Below are positions 11,096-23,777 of a stretch of DNA of 64,000 bases, piece after piece. Position numbers and translations under genes: made by a program. Within the stretch, counting starts at the first letter, position 1, and every line of letters starts with the position of its first letter. The stretch lies in assembly GCA_013350335.1 (NCBI GenBank), contig CM023538.1, forward strand, positions 58,517,080-58,581,079. Reading direction: 5' to 3'. The notes below the pieces were generated by a model. That model did not search any database and was not told the origin of the DNA. It worked only from the letters and a program-made list of their open reading frames with translations. This DNA is from Chimonanthus salicifolius (lineage: Eukaryota; Streptophyta; Magnoliopsida; Laurales; Calycanthaceae).

Positions 11096-14000
11096 ACGTG
11101 GAGTATATAATAATGGACAGTGACTTTTTTTTATCTTTCAATCTACGCACAGAATACATAATAATAGAGAGTGATTCTTTTATATTGAAGGAGATTTATT
11201 CGAAGAACTCCTCAAATAATGGCACCACCAAATTAAGCTTGGACCAATTTTCAAACATAATTTATCAAAAGAAATAAATGATTCGAATCAGATAAAATTT
11301 GAGTAAAGACGGTCCAAATCTATATGAATTTGATCGAGGACCCTAATAGATAGTATTTGATCAAATCCCAATATATAGAATCTAATTAAATCCACATATT
11401 GATACATACATCTGAACTTGCATCCAAAACTAACTCATGATTTGATTTGAGTTTTTCTTTACTTTCTACTATACATTACTTATACTATATTTATTTTCTC
11501 TTAAAGTTTAGACCCACAAAATCTTCTAAGCCAAATTTAGATAAAGTCATGACTTAATTTATCGAGAGATGTAAATGAGTCTTCAAACCAAATTTAGATA
11601 GAGTCGTGACATAGTTTTAATAACAAGAGTGACTCCACTCTACGTTAAATATGAGACTGATCTTATGAATAAATAAAATCCCTGCTATATTTATTAAAAT
11701 GATTGAATTTTTATTATTGGTGCAATTGGATATATTGCAGTCATTGTTGAGCATAGCCTACAACTATTGTCACTCACATTTGATAATTGAAGTTGAAGCC
11801 ATTGATACCCACTGGTTTGTCACCATTGAAAAGAAAAAGAGTAAGAGTGGCCCTTCATGATTTAAGGCATTGATGCAGCAATCAGTTCTTCTCTCTTCTC
11901 GCACAGTGTAAGAACTAAGAAGCTTGTAACTTTTAAAGCTTGTCAATGCATCGATTGCGTTCTTAAACACACGATTAATGGTCTATTAATCCACTCACTA
12001 GAAAATTGTCCCTAAGGCCGTGACTACTCTAAAATTTAGAGACCTTTTTAATATATTAAGGGATATTTTGGGATTTAAAAAATAATAATTTCTAGCCATC
12101 CAAATAAAATAAAGAAAATTTCTTTACATTGTTGGCATTTTTCAAAAAAAAAAAAAAAAAACTTCTAAAAAATTCTCTGCATTGCTGATATTTTTTAAAT
12201 TCTTAACTTTTGATTCATTTCATTAAATATCTACATTCAACACCGACACTCGTTGTCTGTGTGACCATGATTGGTGGAGTCTTGGTGAAGTAAAAACATA
12301 CAAAAAAAAAAAAAATTCAACTTTTATCTCATTTGTCTCACCTACGATGCCTCAAATCTAAAAAGCATTCCATTTATATGTCATTGGCTATAGAATATGT
12401 GAAACCTGCCATTTATTATCTTCTCTCTCTCCCTCTCCACATTTATTAAAACCCATATTAAAGAGAGAGAAAAAGCTCTATTTATTAGTATGTTACTTGA
12501 AAATTTCATATATACCTAAACATCACTCCATTAAAACCCATTTTATATATTATTATATTCTAGAGAGTTTTAGTGAAAATACCTCAAAATTCATAAATTA
12601 TAGTGACAGTACCTTCAAAATAAATAGCTCATGTGTCTCGTGCTACATTTAGAATGAGAATGTCCTTTACTGCGTTAGTGCAAATCAAGTTTCTCCGACC
12701 ACATGAAACATAGTCACCCGAACTACTTACGTTAGCGCAAATTGGACAATTTTCGCTAGTGCAAAAACACCTATTGCATTGGTACAAAATATAGTATCTA
12801 TTTGAAATTCAAACATGGATTAGATTTTCCATTAAAAGGAGAGTTTGAGAATTAGATTTAAACACGGTCTTATTGGAGTATTTTCCCAATTACTTAGGGG
12901 AAGAATTAAGCTTTCATCTTCTCTCTTTACTTGTATTTTCCTAACCATTTTGAAGCTAAAACCACTGTGATTTCAAACTTACTTCTAACTTCGACAGTTT
13001 CATTACCTTAAAAATTCTATTCATTGCAATGATCTAAATGCAAACCATGGCAACATGGCCAAGTGAAGTTGCTCCTCTTCAATTCTCCCCATTACTTATT
13101 CTTTTCCTTCCTTCAATCTTCCTTCTGCAATTTCTTTTGTGTAGTGATTTTTACACCAACATTTTCTCTCAGAATGCACCACCGTTGAAAGAAAATTTAA
13201 ATTTGTCTATACTTCCCTCCTTCCCTCTCTTTTCGTCCTTTTCAAAAGTAAAGATAAAATTAATTTTTCCTTTAAAAGTACTGTGCAATGAGAAAAAAAA
13301 AATAGTAGTACAAAAATCACTGCCCTTTCTTTTTCTCTCCAAAATTGTTGACTTCTTGCGGGGGAAAGGTATTTTTATCATAAATTTAGCACGAATCACT
13401 CTGAGCTTAAAAGATTTTTTTAGGCACTTCACGAATTATTTGCATTATGTTTGATTCATTAGCATAGGTATTTGTACACTTTTAATATTTTGATAATATA
13501 TGGTGTGGATGTTTGACATTTCCAAATATCATAAAAATCAAAACATCATGATAATTCATAATAATATTATATGATACTTTTATGATAAGTATCTAAATAT
13601 CTTCATGTAGGGCAAATTTATAAATAAATTTATATAAGCTATAATTTTTTGCATCATTCTTCACTAAAAATAAAATATAATAATTTTTATAATAAGACTT
13701 TCGCCACCCCTAGATAATATTTATGGATCCACTTTTGATCGACTTATTGCTATTTTTGATGCTAAGTACATGTAAAGAGTGAGATCATAAATTTGTGTAG
13801 GGAATAGCTATTTTTAATAGAAGTACTACAAAAGTAATCTAGGAACAGGGTGGCATTTAGTGGTTACCACGTACACCCAAAAAAGATGGAAATATTACAT
13901 TCATAGCCCAATTTTAAATAAATTTGCATGTAATTTTTAGTATTCTTATCTCAAGAGTATATGTAAACCTCTCAATCCACATACACTGAGTAAGTTAATT

Positions 14001-15220
14001 AAAAGTAACTCCCTGGAGAGAGGCTTGAAGGAGTTGAGCGTCAACAAAACTCAATACCTCACTTCGTGAGGTGAGCGTCTTGATGGCCAGACTAACCCCT
14101 TTGAATTTGAATTTGAACTCGAACCTTACCAATATAACAAAGAACAAGTTTAAATTTGATAAAATAAAGTTTAACTTGGATTTGATCAAATCAGTATATT
14201 ACATTATAACCTAAGCTTAAACAACTCAAGACGTGGCTCAAATCTATTTGAGTTGTAGTCTTAGCAGGTAGATTGATATTACCGATTTTTGTTTTTTAAC
14301 AACTTTAAATTTTCAAAAAATCATAAATTTCAATAGTTAGTGCATCAAACCTAATACAGTGAGAAGTCAATCGAGATTCAAAAGAAAATATTACGAAGTA
14401 TAGACAGATGCTCTTTTTTTTTGGAACATGGGTATTCGTATGTCACATTAGAGTTGATACTAATCTACATAGATAATCCCATGAAAAAATGGCTCAGAGA
14501 GGTCAAGCGAGAATCAAATTAATGACCTTGCTTCATGAGGCGAGTGTCTTGATTGTCAATCCAATCCTTATATTGTTAATGCAATGCACAATTGACATAT
14601 TTGCATAACATAACCGAGTTTTTTATTCCCAACATGCTCTTTTATCGATATTGTCACCCGTTGTGAGTTCATAGAGGCTTACCAATGACATAATAGAATT
14701 TATTTCTTTATATAAGATGTCCATTAAAACTCCACTTTATGGAATAATTGAAATCATGTTTTTAACTTTTCAATGATTCAATTTGATTTATCAATGGAAA
14801 GCGATGAGACTTGTTAGTCTTAATAATATAAATGCAGAATAAAATCGATGAACTCATCACAGCATGATAAATAAATCACAAGACAAGATATTTACGTGAT
14901 TCGGCATAACGTTGCCTACGTCCACAGAGTGTCTATTTTTATTAAGATAGAACAAGTAATACAAGAATAAAGCCTCGGTTTGAAACTCCAAACCAAACAC
15001 CGTGTAGATTCTCTTTACAGCCACTGCAAACTCACACACAGCCCACGCTGATGTACCGTGTGTATTCACCCCAAGTGCACCAAACCATGCACGTCTGTAT
15101 ATCTCTTCTTGTTGCTACCTTGCAGGTGAGCCAATCTGTTGTTCTCTGTGTCATTATGTTGTGTGTTCGGTTGTGTATTGTTGCTGTCTTTGGAAGCCAG
15201 TAGATCGATCAATTAGCTGC
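11096..15220. other. Intergenic, no gene recognised
   Basis: AT-rich sequence. The longest ORF (13038-13454, plus) is hydrophobic then lysine-rich, matches no family I know and overlaps an antisense ORF, so I do not call it. Two similar tRNA-like fragments lie in reverse orientation near 14000-14120 and 14425-14580, each reading TCAAGAC.CTC.CCTCA.GAAG on the minus strand, probably old SINE relics. Near 14885-14930 is the phrase GATTCGGCATAACG...CCTACGTCCAC, which I associate with plant retroelement ends, with low certainty. Confidence 0.6.
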
Positions 15221-16572
15221 TATGTATGTATGTATATACGCAAGTATATATGCATTTATGTATGATTGTATGTTCGTATGTATACATATGTATATGTATG
15301 TATGTATCTTTGTATGTATTTACGCAATATGTATGTATGTTCGTATGTATGTCCATATGTTCGTATGTATGTCTGTATGTTCATATGTATGTCCATATGT
15401 TCGTATGTATGTCTGTATGTACGTATGTTCGTATGTATGTCTGTATGTACGTATGTATGTGTATACGTACGTATGCATGTATGTTCATATGTATGTATGT
15501 CTGTCTGTATGTACATATGTACATATGTATGAATGTATGAATGTATGTATGTATGTATCTTTGTATGTATTTACGCAATATGTATGTATGTTCGTATGTA
15601 TGCTCGTATGTATGTCCATATGTTCGTATGTATGTCTGTATGTTCATATGTATGTCTGTATGTCCATATGTTCGTATGTATGTCTGTATGTACGTATGTA
15701 TGTGTATACGTACGTATGCATGTATGTTCATATGTATGTATGTCTGTCTGTATGTACATATGTACATATGTATGAATGTATGAATGTATGTATGTATGTA
15801 TCTTTGTATGTATTTACGCAATATGTATGTATGTTCGTATGTATGCTCGTATGTATGTCCATATGTTCGTATGTATGTCTATATGTTCGTATGTATGTCT
15901 GTATGTCCATATGTTTGTATGTATGTCTGTATGTACGTATGTATGTGTATACGTACGTATGCATGTATGTTCATATGTATGTCTGTCTGTCTGTATGTAC
16001 ATATGTACATATGCATGTATGTTCGTATGTATGTATGTAGGTACGTACATATGCATATATGTTCGATGTATGTATGTATGTATGTATGTACGTACATATG
16101 CATGTATGTTCATATGTATGTACGTATGCTATGTTCGTATGTATGTCTGTATGTACATACGTATGCATGTATGTACGTACGTACGTATGCATGTATGTAT
16201 GTTTGTATGTACGTATGTTCGTATGTATGTATGTACGTATGCATGTATGTTTGTATGTATGTACATATGTATGCATGTATGTTTGTATGTACGTATGCAT
16301 GTATGTTCGTATGTATGTATATGCGTACGTATGCATGTATGTATGTATGTATGTATATGCGAATGTATGCATGTATGTATGTATGTACGTATGCATGTAT
16401 GATCGTATGTATGTACATATGCATGTATGGTCGTATGTATGTATGTATGTATGTACGTATGCATGTATGGTCGTATGTATGTATGTATGTATGTACGTAC
16501 ATATGCATGTATATATGTATGCATGTATGTTCGTATGTATAAATGTATGTATGTATGTTCGTATATATGTAC

Positions 16573-16603
<31 letters not shown>

Positions 16604-16949
16604 TGTACGTACGTACGTACGTACGTACGTATGCATTATGTACATATGTATGTATGTATGTATGTCTGTATGTTCATATGTATGTATGTACATATGTATG
16701 TATGTATGTATGTCTGTATGTTCATATGTATGTATGTACATATGTATGTATGTATGTATGTACGTACGTATGCATGTATGTTTGTATGTATGAATGTATG
16801 TATGTATGTTCATATGTACGTATGCATGTATGTATTTATGTATTTATGTATGCATGTATGTTCGTATCATGTATGTATGTATGTAAATATGTACACATGT
16901 ATGTATTTATGTATATGTATCTATATATGTACGTTTGTATGTATGTATG
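15221..16949. repeat. Large degenerate (TATG)n array with a higher-order repeat
   Basis: About 1.7 kb is composed almost wholly of TATG and variants (TACG, CATG, TTCG, TGTC). In the first half, a composite unit recurs three times, marked by ATCTTTGTATGTATTTACGC at about 15302, 15555 and 15798. That gives spacings near 253 and 243 bp and a true higher-order structure. The second half is less ordered. All six frames stay open for long stretches only because the period is 4 and stops are absent in MYVC/TYIH-type reading. These are not genes. Confidence 0.95.
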
Positions 16950-16981
16950 AGTTGAAAGGGGTTCTATCTAATTGTTCCTAT

Positions 16982-18705
16982 TAGATTTCCAGACACACCC
17001 TCTCTCACCCTCTCTCATTTTATATTTTACAATACAACCACTTTCATTACAACACAACCACCACCCCTCTCTAAATATATACAAAAACAAAAATTATTGG
17101 TCAAATTTTAATAGATAATACCGTATAAAACAATGTAACTTAACTCATATGGTTTGATAGAAAAATAAAATTTACATTTGTTGAATAATAGTCGAAAGTC
17201 TCATGAGCATTTTAGAATTTATTCCAATGTTTCACCTTTATAGTTCAAAAACTCAATTTACTCAATCTAACTCAATTAATTTGTAAAAAGTTAAGACTTT
17301 GTAAAACTGTAGAAAATAGACTAAACTTGACAAATCTCAATAAAACTCGATCAACAAACTTAAATTAATCTACGACTTAGTCAAACCCGAGTTTTAAGTT
17401 TTTAGACCATTCAAATTTGGGTTTCCTTAACAATTATATTTTAATCAAAATCATTTGAATCATATTTTCATCATTAGTTCAAACCTAAAATATCCTAAGC
17501 TTTAGCATTATCATCATAATCAACACATAATCATCAATTAATATCATCATATATTCAACAATTATCAACACCATTAGAGAGAGAGATGGAAAAAACATAC
17601 CTTTAGTGACATTGATTATTTGTTGTTGTGGTTGTAGATTTGCAGTTCAAGCACGTGTCAACGACTTTTATTGTAATTGTTCCTATTATGTCTTCTCCTG
17701 TCCCTTTACCACAATTACTCCCCTAAGCCACACCCTCTCTCATATTACATTTTACAACAAACCGCCCCAAATGCTTACTAAATACAAACATATAGAAAAA
17801 ACCTAATAACCTAATGCTTTCATTATAACACAACCACCACCACCCCCTTCGTATATAAACAAAAACAAAAAATCATCAATCAAATTCTAATAGATAATGC
17901 AATATAAAAATTTTAACTTAATAATTGCACACATGGTTTGATAGAAAAGATTTTTTACATTTATTAAATAATAGTCGGAATTCATCTATTAAGATAGCGA
18001 GCATTTTAGAATTTATCCAATGTTTTACCTTTATAGTTCAAAAACTCAATTTACTCGGTGTAACTCAATTGACTTGAAAAGAACTTAAGAAAATCGACTA
18101 AGCTTGACAAAACTCGATAAAACTTAAAAATTTGATGAGACTCGAATAAAACTCAATCAGCAAATTTAAATTAACCTATGACTCAGTCAAACCCGAGTTT
18201 TGGACTATTTAAAGTGAAACATAGGTCATAAGTATATGAGTGTTTCCTTAGCAATCGTATTTTAATCAAAATCATTTGAAGCATATTTTCATTGTTAGTT
18301 CAAACCTAAAATATCCCAAGCTGTAGCATTATCATCATAATCACCACACAATCATCTATTAACATCAGCACATTCAACAATCATCAACACCATTAGAGAG
18401 AGATGGAAAAAAGCATACCTGAAGTGATGTTGATTGTTTGTTGTTGTGGTTGTAGGCTTGCAGTCGAACACGTGTCAACGACTTATTGTAATTGTTCCTA
18501 TTGTGTCTTCTCCTGTCCCTTTACCACAATTAATCTCCTATATCCCCTTGTTTTATAGGCCACACCCTCTCTCATATTACATTTTACAACACAGCTGCCC
18601 CAATAAATGCTTTACCAAATACAAACATATAGAAAAAACCTAATGCTCTCATTACAACACAACCATTACCCCTTTGTATATAAAGAAAAACAAAAAATTA
18701 TCACT
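16982..18705. repeat. Tandem repeat of ~830-bp unit, about two copies plus a fragment
   Basis: The segment starting ACACCCTCTCTC at about 16995 recurs at about 17728 and about 18560. Each is followed by CATTACAACACAACCA-type sequence, AAACAAAAA, AATTCTAATAGATAAT, ATGGTTTGATAGAAAA, CTCAATTTACTC, AATCAAAATCATTTGAA, CATTAGAGAGAGATGGAAAAAA and TTGTTGTTGTGGTTGTAG. The third copy stops near 18705. The copies are diverged by many substitutions and small indels. The array lies exactly between the two TATG arrays. No coding content is recognised. Confidence 0.85.
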
Positions 18706-19268
18706 TTTGCTTGCCTTGCAGGTGCCATTTCTGAAAACAAAAAATATTTGAACAATTAACTATATTATCCTCAAAAGTTTCACCTAAACTCATTAAGGCA
18801 AAAAATTATATTAAGCATTAGCATAAAAGAGATACATTGTACTCTTTAGATATTAATGATAGCACATACTTTGTCCATAGATGCCATTTTCTTTACTGGC
18901 TGCTTTCATTCTAGCTGAAATTGATGTATTTGCTGCATACATTGCCTAAGAGAAAATAAAAATGACACAACAGATGGAGAGATACCGGATCTGTAGTAGT
19001 TCAAACATATGCACATAGAACTACAAACAACAGGAAATGAATTTGGGAAAACAAACACCAAAGAGAGCAAATGGAAGAACACTAACCATTCACTCCACTT
19101 TTGTAGAACACTAGCCAAATGAAAATCAACAACCTTGAGTGCAAGACATTGTAGAATGTAGGAAAATGTTGTAAAGTAAGAAGGCAACGTGAGAGAGAAT
19201 AACATGTAAACAGAAGACTTGAAAACAGATTAATAGGCCAACTTGTTACTTGATGGCTTCTTAAAAAA
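18706..19268. other. No confirmed gene; one unrecognised exon-like segment on the minus strand
   Basis: On the minus strand, 18947 to 18871 reads as an open segment ending YAANTSISARMKAASKENGIYGQ-like, with a pyrimidine-AG before it and GTATGT after it, as an internal exon would. A possible following segment at about 18735-18695 reaches a stop quickly. I cannot assign it to a family and see no partner exons, so it is recorded only as a candidate. Confidence 0.25.
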
Positions 19269-20094
19269 TATGCATATACATATGTATGCGTGTATGTATG
19301 TTCATATGTATGCGTGTATGTATGTATGTATGTATGTATGTATGTTTGTTCATATGTATGTAAGTATGTATGTATGTACGTATGTATGTATGTTCATATG
19401 TATGTAAGTATGTATGTACGTATGTATTTATGTATGTTCGTATGTATGTATGTATGTACGTATGTATGCATGCATGCATGCATCTATGTATGTATATATG
19501 TACGTATGTACGCATGTATGTATGTATGTATGTACGCATGCATGCATATATGTATGTATGTATGTGCACATGTACTTATGTATGTCATATGTATGTCATA
19601 TGTATGCATGCATGCATGTATGTATGTATGTATATATGTATATATGTATGTGCACATGTATTTATGTATGTATGTATGTATGTACGTATGTACACATGTA
19701 TTTATGTATGTATGTATGTATGTATGTACGTATGTACACATGTATTTATGTATGTATGTATATATGTATGTATGTACATATGTATGCATGCATGCATGCA
19801 TATACGTATGTATGTTCATATGTATGTAAGTATGTACGTACTTATGTATGTATGTAAGTATGTATGTACGTATGTACACATGTATTTAAGTATGTATGTA
19901 CGTATGTATGTACGTATGTACGCATGTATGTATGTACGTATGTACGCATGCATGCATATATGTATGTATGTATGTATGTATGTACGTATGTATGTGCACA
20001 TGTACTTATGTATGTACATATGTATGCATGTATGTATGTATGTACATATGGATGTGCACATGTATGTATGTATGTACGTATGTACACATGTATT

Positions 20095-20124
<30 letters not shown>
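19269..20124. repeat. Second TATG/CATG/TACG tetranucleotide array
   Basis: An 856-bp array of the same basic motif as the one at 15221, but richer in CATGCATG blocks and in ACACATGTATTTATG words, and without the ATCTTTG-marked composite unit. Sequence almost strictly alternates pyrimidine and purine. ORFs across it are artefacts of the period. Confidence 0.93.
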
Positions 20125-20125
<1 letters not shown>

Positions 20126-21848
20126 CAATTAACATTTTCTATCCTCTTTGGAAATGAGCAATTCTATCCTCAAATCATTAGTTCAGATTAAGGGACTCAC
20201 ATGAGATAAAGGAGAGAGACTAAAGAAAGGAAAAAGCATTTCATTATGAATTTAAAACTAACGAAAAAAAAAAACATTAGGTTATTGCTGTACTACTAGA
20301 TCTAATACAGACCCCTTGTGGTGTTCATTAAAATCAAAATGACAATTCAGATGTATTCATGATTCAAATGTAAAGTGAACAGAAGAGACATGTCATTAAT
20401 CATTTTGTCCTACTAAAAAAATAATCCATTGACATTATAGAGTGAAAGAAGTTAATTTCTGCAACATTTTTCACATATTTACCTATATCTACATGGACTA
20501 GAAACTCATCAAGAACTCATTTTGAATTTACACAAGGAATGAAGAGGTCCAAATGAGTTGAACTGATCGGTGAAAGAACTTGAGATCTTGTAGAGTATCT
20601 TGTATAGGATCCATATCTCAATTTGTTTCAGTCTTAAAAAATACACAAACGATATAAATTTCAGAATTGAAATATACATTAGATTAGGATTAAGAGGTCA
20701 AAGTGTTGATAATGAAATCTTAAACATTCAAACCAGAACATGTCAGTCAAAACCAAAACTTGTAAGGCAATACAACTCAGTTTTAGCAGAACTTAAAAAA
20801 CATAAACAGTGTTTCAGACACACACTTTCATATTCCAGGAGTAATCCTTGCAGTATATAGTTTGGCCATTGGCTTTAACTCTAAAAGGTCCTAGCTCCAT
20901 CATTGCCCCAAGTCCGAAAGAAGAAGAACTAGGACTGTCCCATAAAAACATCTAAACCACATGATTGCAATGGAGGTGAAAGGATCACATAAAGTGCTAA
21001 TAAGAATGTCATTGGTTATAGTAACCATCCTTATAATACAACAGAAGGACAATGTCAATGCCATGATGCTGAAGATGATGGTGATGATGACAAAGAATAA
21101 GGCATGACTACAATATTGGAGAAAAATTGTGATAAAACCATGAAAAATATCATAATTATCACAATTTTTCCTTTGAGTGGTGATTAAGATTATGATCAAC
21201 TTGAACAAATGGTAATGATGACAAAGATCACTAAGACCACCACCAGCACTAACATTCTATGGATTATAAACTATCCAAAGATCATGATGAAGCAGAAAAC
21301 AAGAATCACAAGGATGACCATAACAAAAATAGAGGTAAAGAAAGTGATGATGCTGGCAATCACCATAACAAGAACAGGAAACCAAATGGGCAAAAAAAGG
21401 AAGGCATAATTAAAGATGATAAAAAAGAGGAAATTCTTATAACTCCATTTAGCCAAAATACCAAAAGTTTGCTTGAAGCATTCTCAGGGGCCTCAACAAA
21501 GTAGTAGAAGAGTAACCTTCCATTTTAACTCACTGAAATACTTGACACAATTATAAACAAATTCTATCATTGACATATGCATTTTTTTTCTTTATTCTTT
21601 CAGTTTTCATTTCTTTTGTGAAAGCCAACAAGAAAGAACGACTGAACGTATGAAGTGTGATTTACTTGAATTAGAGGAAAGAAAATACAATGCAATTTGA
21701 CAATTACAGAGAAGAAAATGAAATGGAAAAGAAGAGAAGAGCAAGGAAATGTGCAATCTCATACAATCGAAACTCATGTGGAATAAAGAAGAGATTTGTG
21801 AGCATAACCACTAAAAGGGAAAAAAAAAAGTTAGGAAAGAAATAAACG
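20125..21848. other. No confirmed gene; low-complexity D/H/N/K-rich ORF at 21259-21504
   Basis: An 81-codon plus-strand ORF (21259-21504) is rich in Asp, Lys, Asn and His and ends LLEAFSGASTK before a TAG. Upstream sequence in the same style (GATGATGGTGATGATGA near 21070) is interrupted by stops. It could be the decayed end of an acidic low-complexity protein or an ordinary triplet-rich intergenic stretch. I found no domain or splice structure to support a gene. Confidence 0.35.
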
Positions 21849-21852
21849 AAAC

Positions 21853-21943
21853 CTGAAAAATCAATCCCGCAAGCAGAAGCTTCCACTTCTCCGATAGAAT
21901 ATGCAACTCCACAGACATCAAAACCCTCCTCCTTGGATTTCCA
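21853..21943 (-). pseudogene. Isolated exon of inositol phosphorylceramide synthase (IPCS-like), copy 1
   Basis: On the minus strand, this segment encodes MSVELHILSEKWKLLLAGLIF followed by Q and a GT donor (CAG|GTTTCG). It closely follows the N-terminal segment that I recall from plant inositol phosphorylceramide synthases (VEL.LL.E.WK.LLAGLIFQ, preceding YIHGLAARGVHYLHRPGPT). Those enzymes transfer phosphoinositol to ceramide in the Golgi. I searched leftward for the next exon (HGLAARGVHYLHRPG) to about 11 kb and did not see it, nor a first exon with MT.YI.REASK to the right. The acceptor (GATAG before 21943) is inferred. Either this is a relic or the remaining exons are very distant. Confidence 0.55.
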
Positions 21944-22601
21944 CTATCAAAAGATCATCACGTCAATCCAATGCACAAGAGCAAAGAGAGAGAGAAAGAG
22001 AGAAACGAAGAAGAAGAGCCTTGAGAGCCTTAGGAGCAATTGTAAAAAATCATATCTGCTACCAGCGAAATTCGTCTGAAAGATTCAACATCCTGAGAGA
22101 GAAGATCTCAAATCACAACCAGAATTCATCAGATTCTTTGCGGAAACCAATTCCCCATTGAACAGATTTTCCACAGTCTTGATGCCAGAATCGATCGGAA
22201 ACTGGAGCAGATCAGTGGGAAAAGAGAAGAATTGGCTAGGAGAGGAAATAAAAAAGAGGCAAAAAAGAGGAAGGGTAGGCTTTGTTGGTTCTCTCTGTTA
22301 TCTTTCGTGTGATAAGTGAGCAGTGCGAAAGAAGGCCGGACACAGATCATGGGACTGTTGCCAGAGAGAGAAAGAGAGGAAAGGTCGTGGAATGCAAATA
22401 AATAAATAAATAGGATCAAAATAGAAAATCTCAAACAACGAAAGTTGAAAATAGGCGTAGAAAGGAAATGGAGGAAGAAAATAAAAGAAGAAAGGGGATA
22501 TCAAAAAAAAAACTGAGAAAGTGACCTTTTCTGATAGACGATTTCAATGAAAGAGATTTTATTCGTCGATAAGAAAAGAAAGGTTGAAAGAGAAACAAAA
22601 C

Positions 22602-22695
22602 CTGAAAAATCAATCCCGCAAGCAGAACCTTCCAATTCTCCGATAGAATATGCAACTCCACAGACATCTCCATCAAAATCCTCCTCCCAATTCGG
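22602..22695 (-). pseudogene. Isolated exon of IPCS-like gene, copy 2
   Basis: This is the second copy of the same exon within the direct duplication. The minus strand reads GRRILMEMSVELHILSENWK then VLLAGLIFQ with donor CAG|GTTTTG. It differs from copy 1 by a 6-bp in-frame insertion (two codons, ME or EM) and a few substitutions, of which KWKL to NWKV are visible. The frame is kept in both copies, which argues for recent duplication or past constraint. As for copy 1, no partner exons were found. Confidence 0.55.
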
Positions 22696-23777
22696 CTTTC
22701 GGCATCAAAAAATCATCACGTCAATTGAATGCACAAGAGCAGAGAGAGAGAGAATAAGAAGAACTTTGGGAGCCTCGGGAGCAATTGTAAAAAATCATAT
22801 CTGCTACCAGCGAATTTTGACTGAAAGATTCAATATCCTCGGAAAGAAGATCTCAATTCTCAACCAGAATTCATCAAACCAATTCCCCATTGAACATATT
22901 TTCCATCGTCTCGATGGCATAATCAATCGGAACATGGAGCAGATCAGTGGGAAAATAGAGGACTCGGCTAGGAGAGGAAATAAAAAAAAGAGGCGAAAAT
23001 GACGAAGGGGGCAAGTGAGCCGTTGTGAAAAGAGAGGAAAGGGCGTGAAATGCAAATAAATAAATAAATAGGATTAAAATAGAACATCTCAAGCAATAAA
23101 AACTGGAAAAAAAGGAGCCGTTGTGAAGAAAGAGAGAGGAGGACGAAAAACTGGGAAAAGAGAAGGAAGAAGAGGATCTAAAAAAAAAGAGCCGTTCTGA
23201 AGAAAGAGAGCAGGACGAAAAACTGAGAAGGAAGAAGGGGATCTGACAAAAAAAGAGCCGTTGTGAAACCATTGTACTTGTGATGTCCCTTTTAATTTAA
23301 CAATTTGAGTCAATTGAAAAGAATTAAATATAATCATAATACTCTTAAAAGATCATCTTTATGAAGTAAAGAAATCATATTTAATTATTTTTTAATCTCT
23401 GAGCTGTTGTATTTTTAATTTGTTAAGCTTGATTAACGAAAAAATAAAATTTAAACTAATAATTAGTAAAATAGACTTGATTAACTTAATTTCAGTATAA
23501 ATATATAGGTGGGTCGAAAGTTCTATGTATTAAAAATTTTAAATTTGTAATTAATTTTCAAAAGACCACAACCATGCAACTTTAAAATTCAAACATTCAA
23601 ATAAAAAATTATATCAGAAAACAGAGAACACATTAGTTTAAAAGGGAGCATACCAATCATAGTTTGAATATGTGAAATTTGGACTCGATTTAGGTATAGA
23701 GTAAGGTAAGAAAATAAGAAATGAGAAAAAATAGCTAAGCAAAGGAGAGGTTTATAGTTGAAGAAATTTATTTATAT

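Larger units (their letters stand above)
21849..23110. repeat. Direct duplication (~500-600 bp, two copies)
   Basis: Copy 1 spans about 21849-22455 and copy 2 about 22598-23110. Shared landmarks in the same order are AACCTGAAAAATCAATCCCG, TCCGATAGAATATGCAACTC, GAGCAATTGTAAAAAATCAT, TCTGCTACCAGCGAA, CCAGAATTCATCA, CAATTCCCCATTGAACA, GGAGCAGATCAGTGGGAAAA and ATGCAAATAAATAAATAAAT. GA-rich stretches separate them. Read on the minus strand, each copy resembles a CT-rich 5' region followed by one coding exon. Confidence 0.9.

Noticed and set aside
13038..13454. 138-codon ORF with an N-terminal hydrophobic stretch
   Set aside because: No family resemblance, Lys/Phe-rich AT composition, an overlapping antisense ORF and no nearby splice or promoter signals.
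15222..16984. Long ORFs reading MYVCMYVC or TYIHTYIH (up to 280 codons) on both strands
   Set aside because: They are produced by the TATG/CATA repeat, are open in several frames at once, and encode only the repeat. The same applies to 19261-20157.
18871..18947. Exon-like minus-strand segment (YAANTSISARMKAASKENG)
   Set aside because: The splice signals look reasonable, but I could not place it in any protein family or find neighbouring exons, so I did not call a gene.
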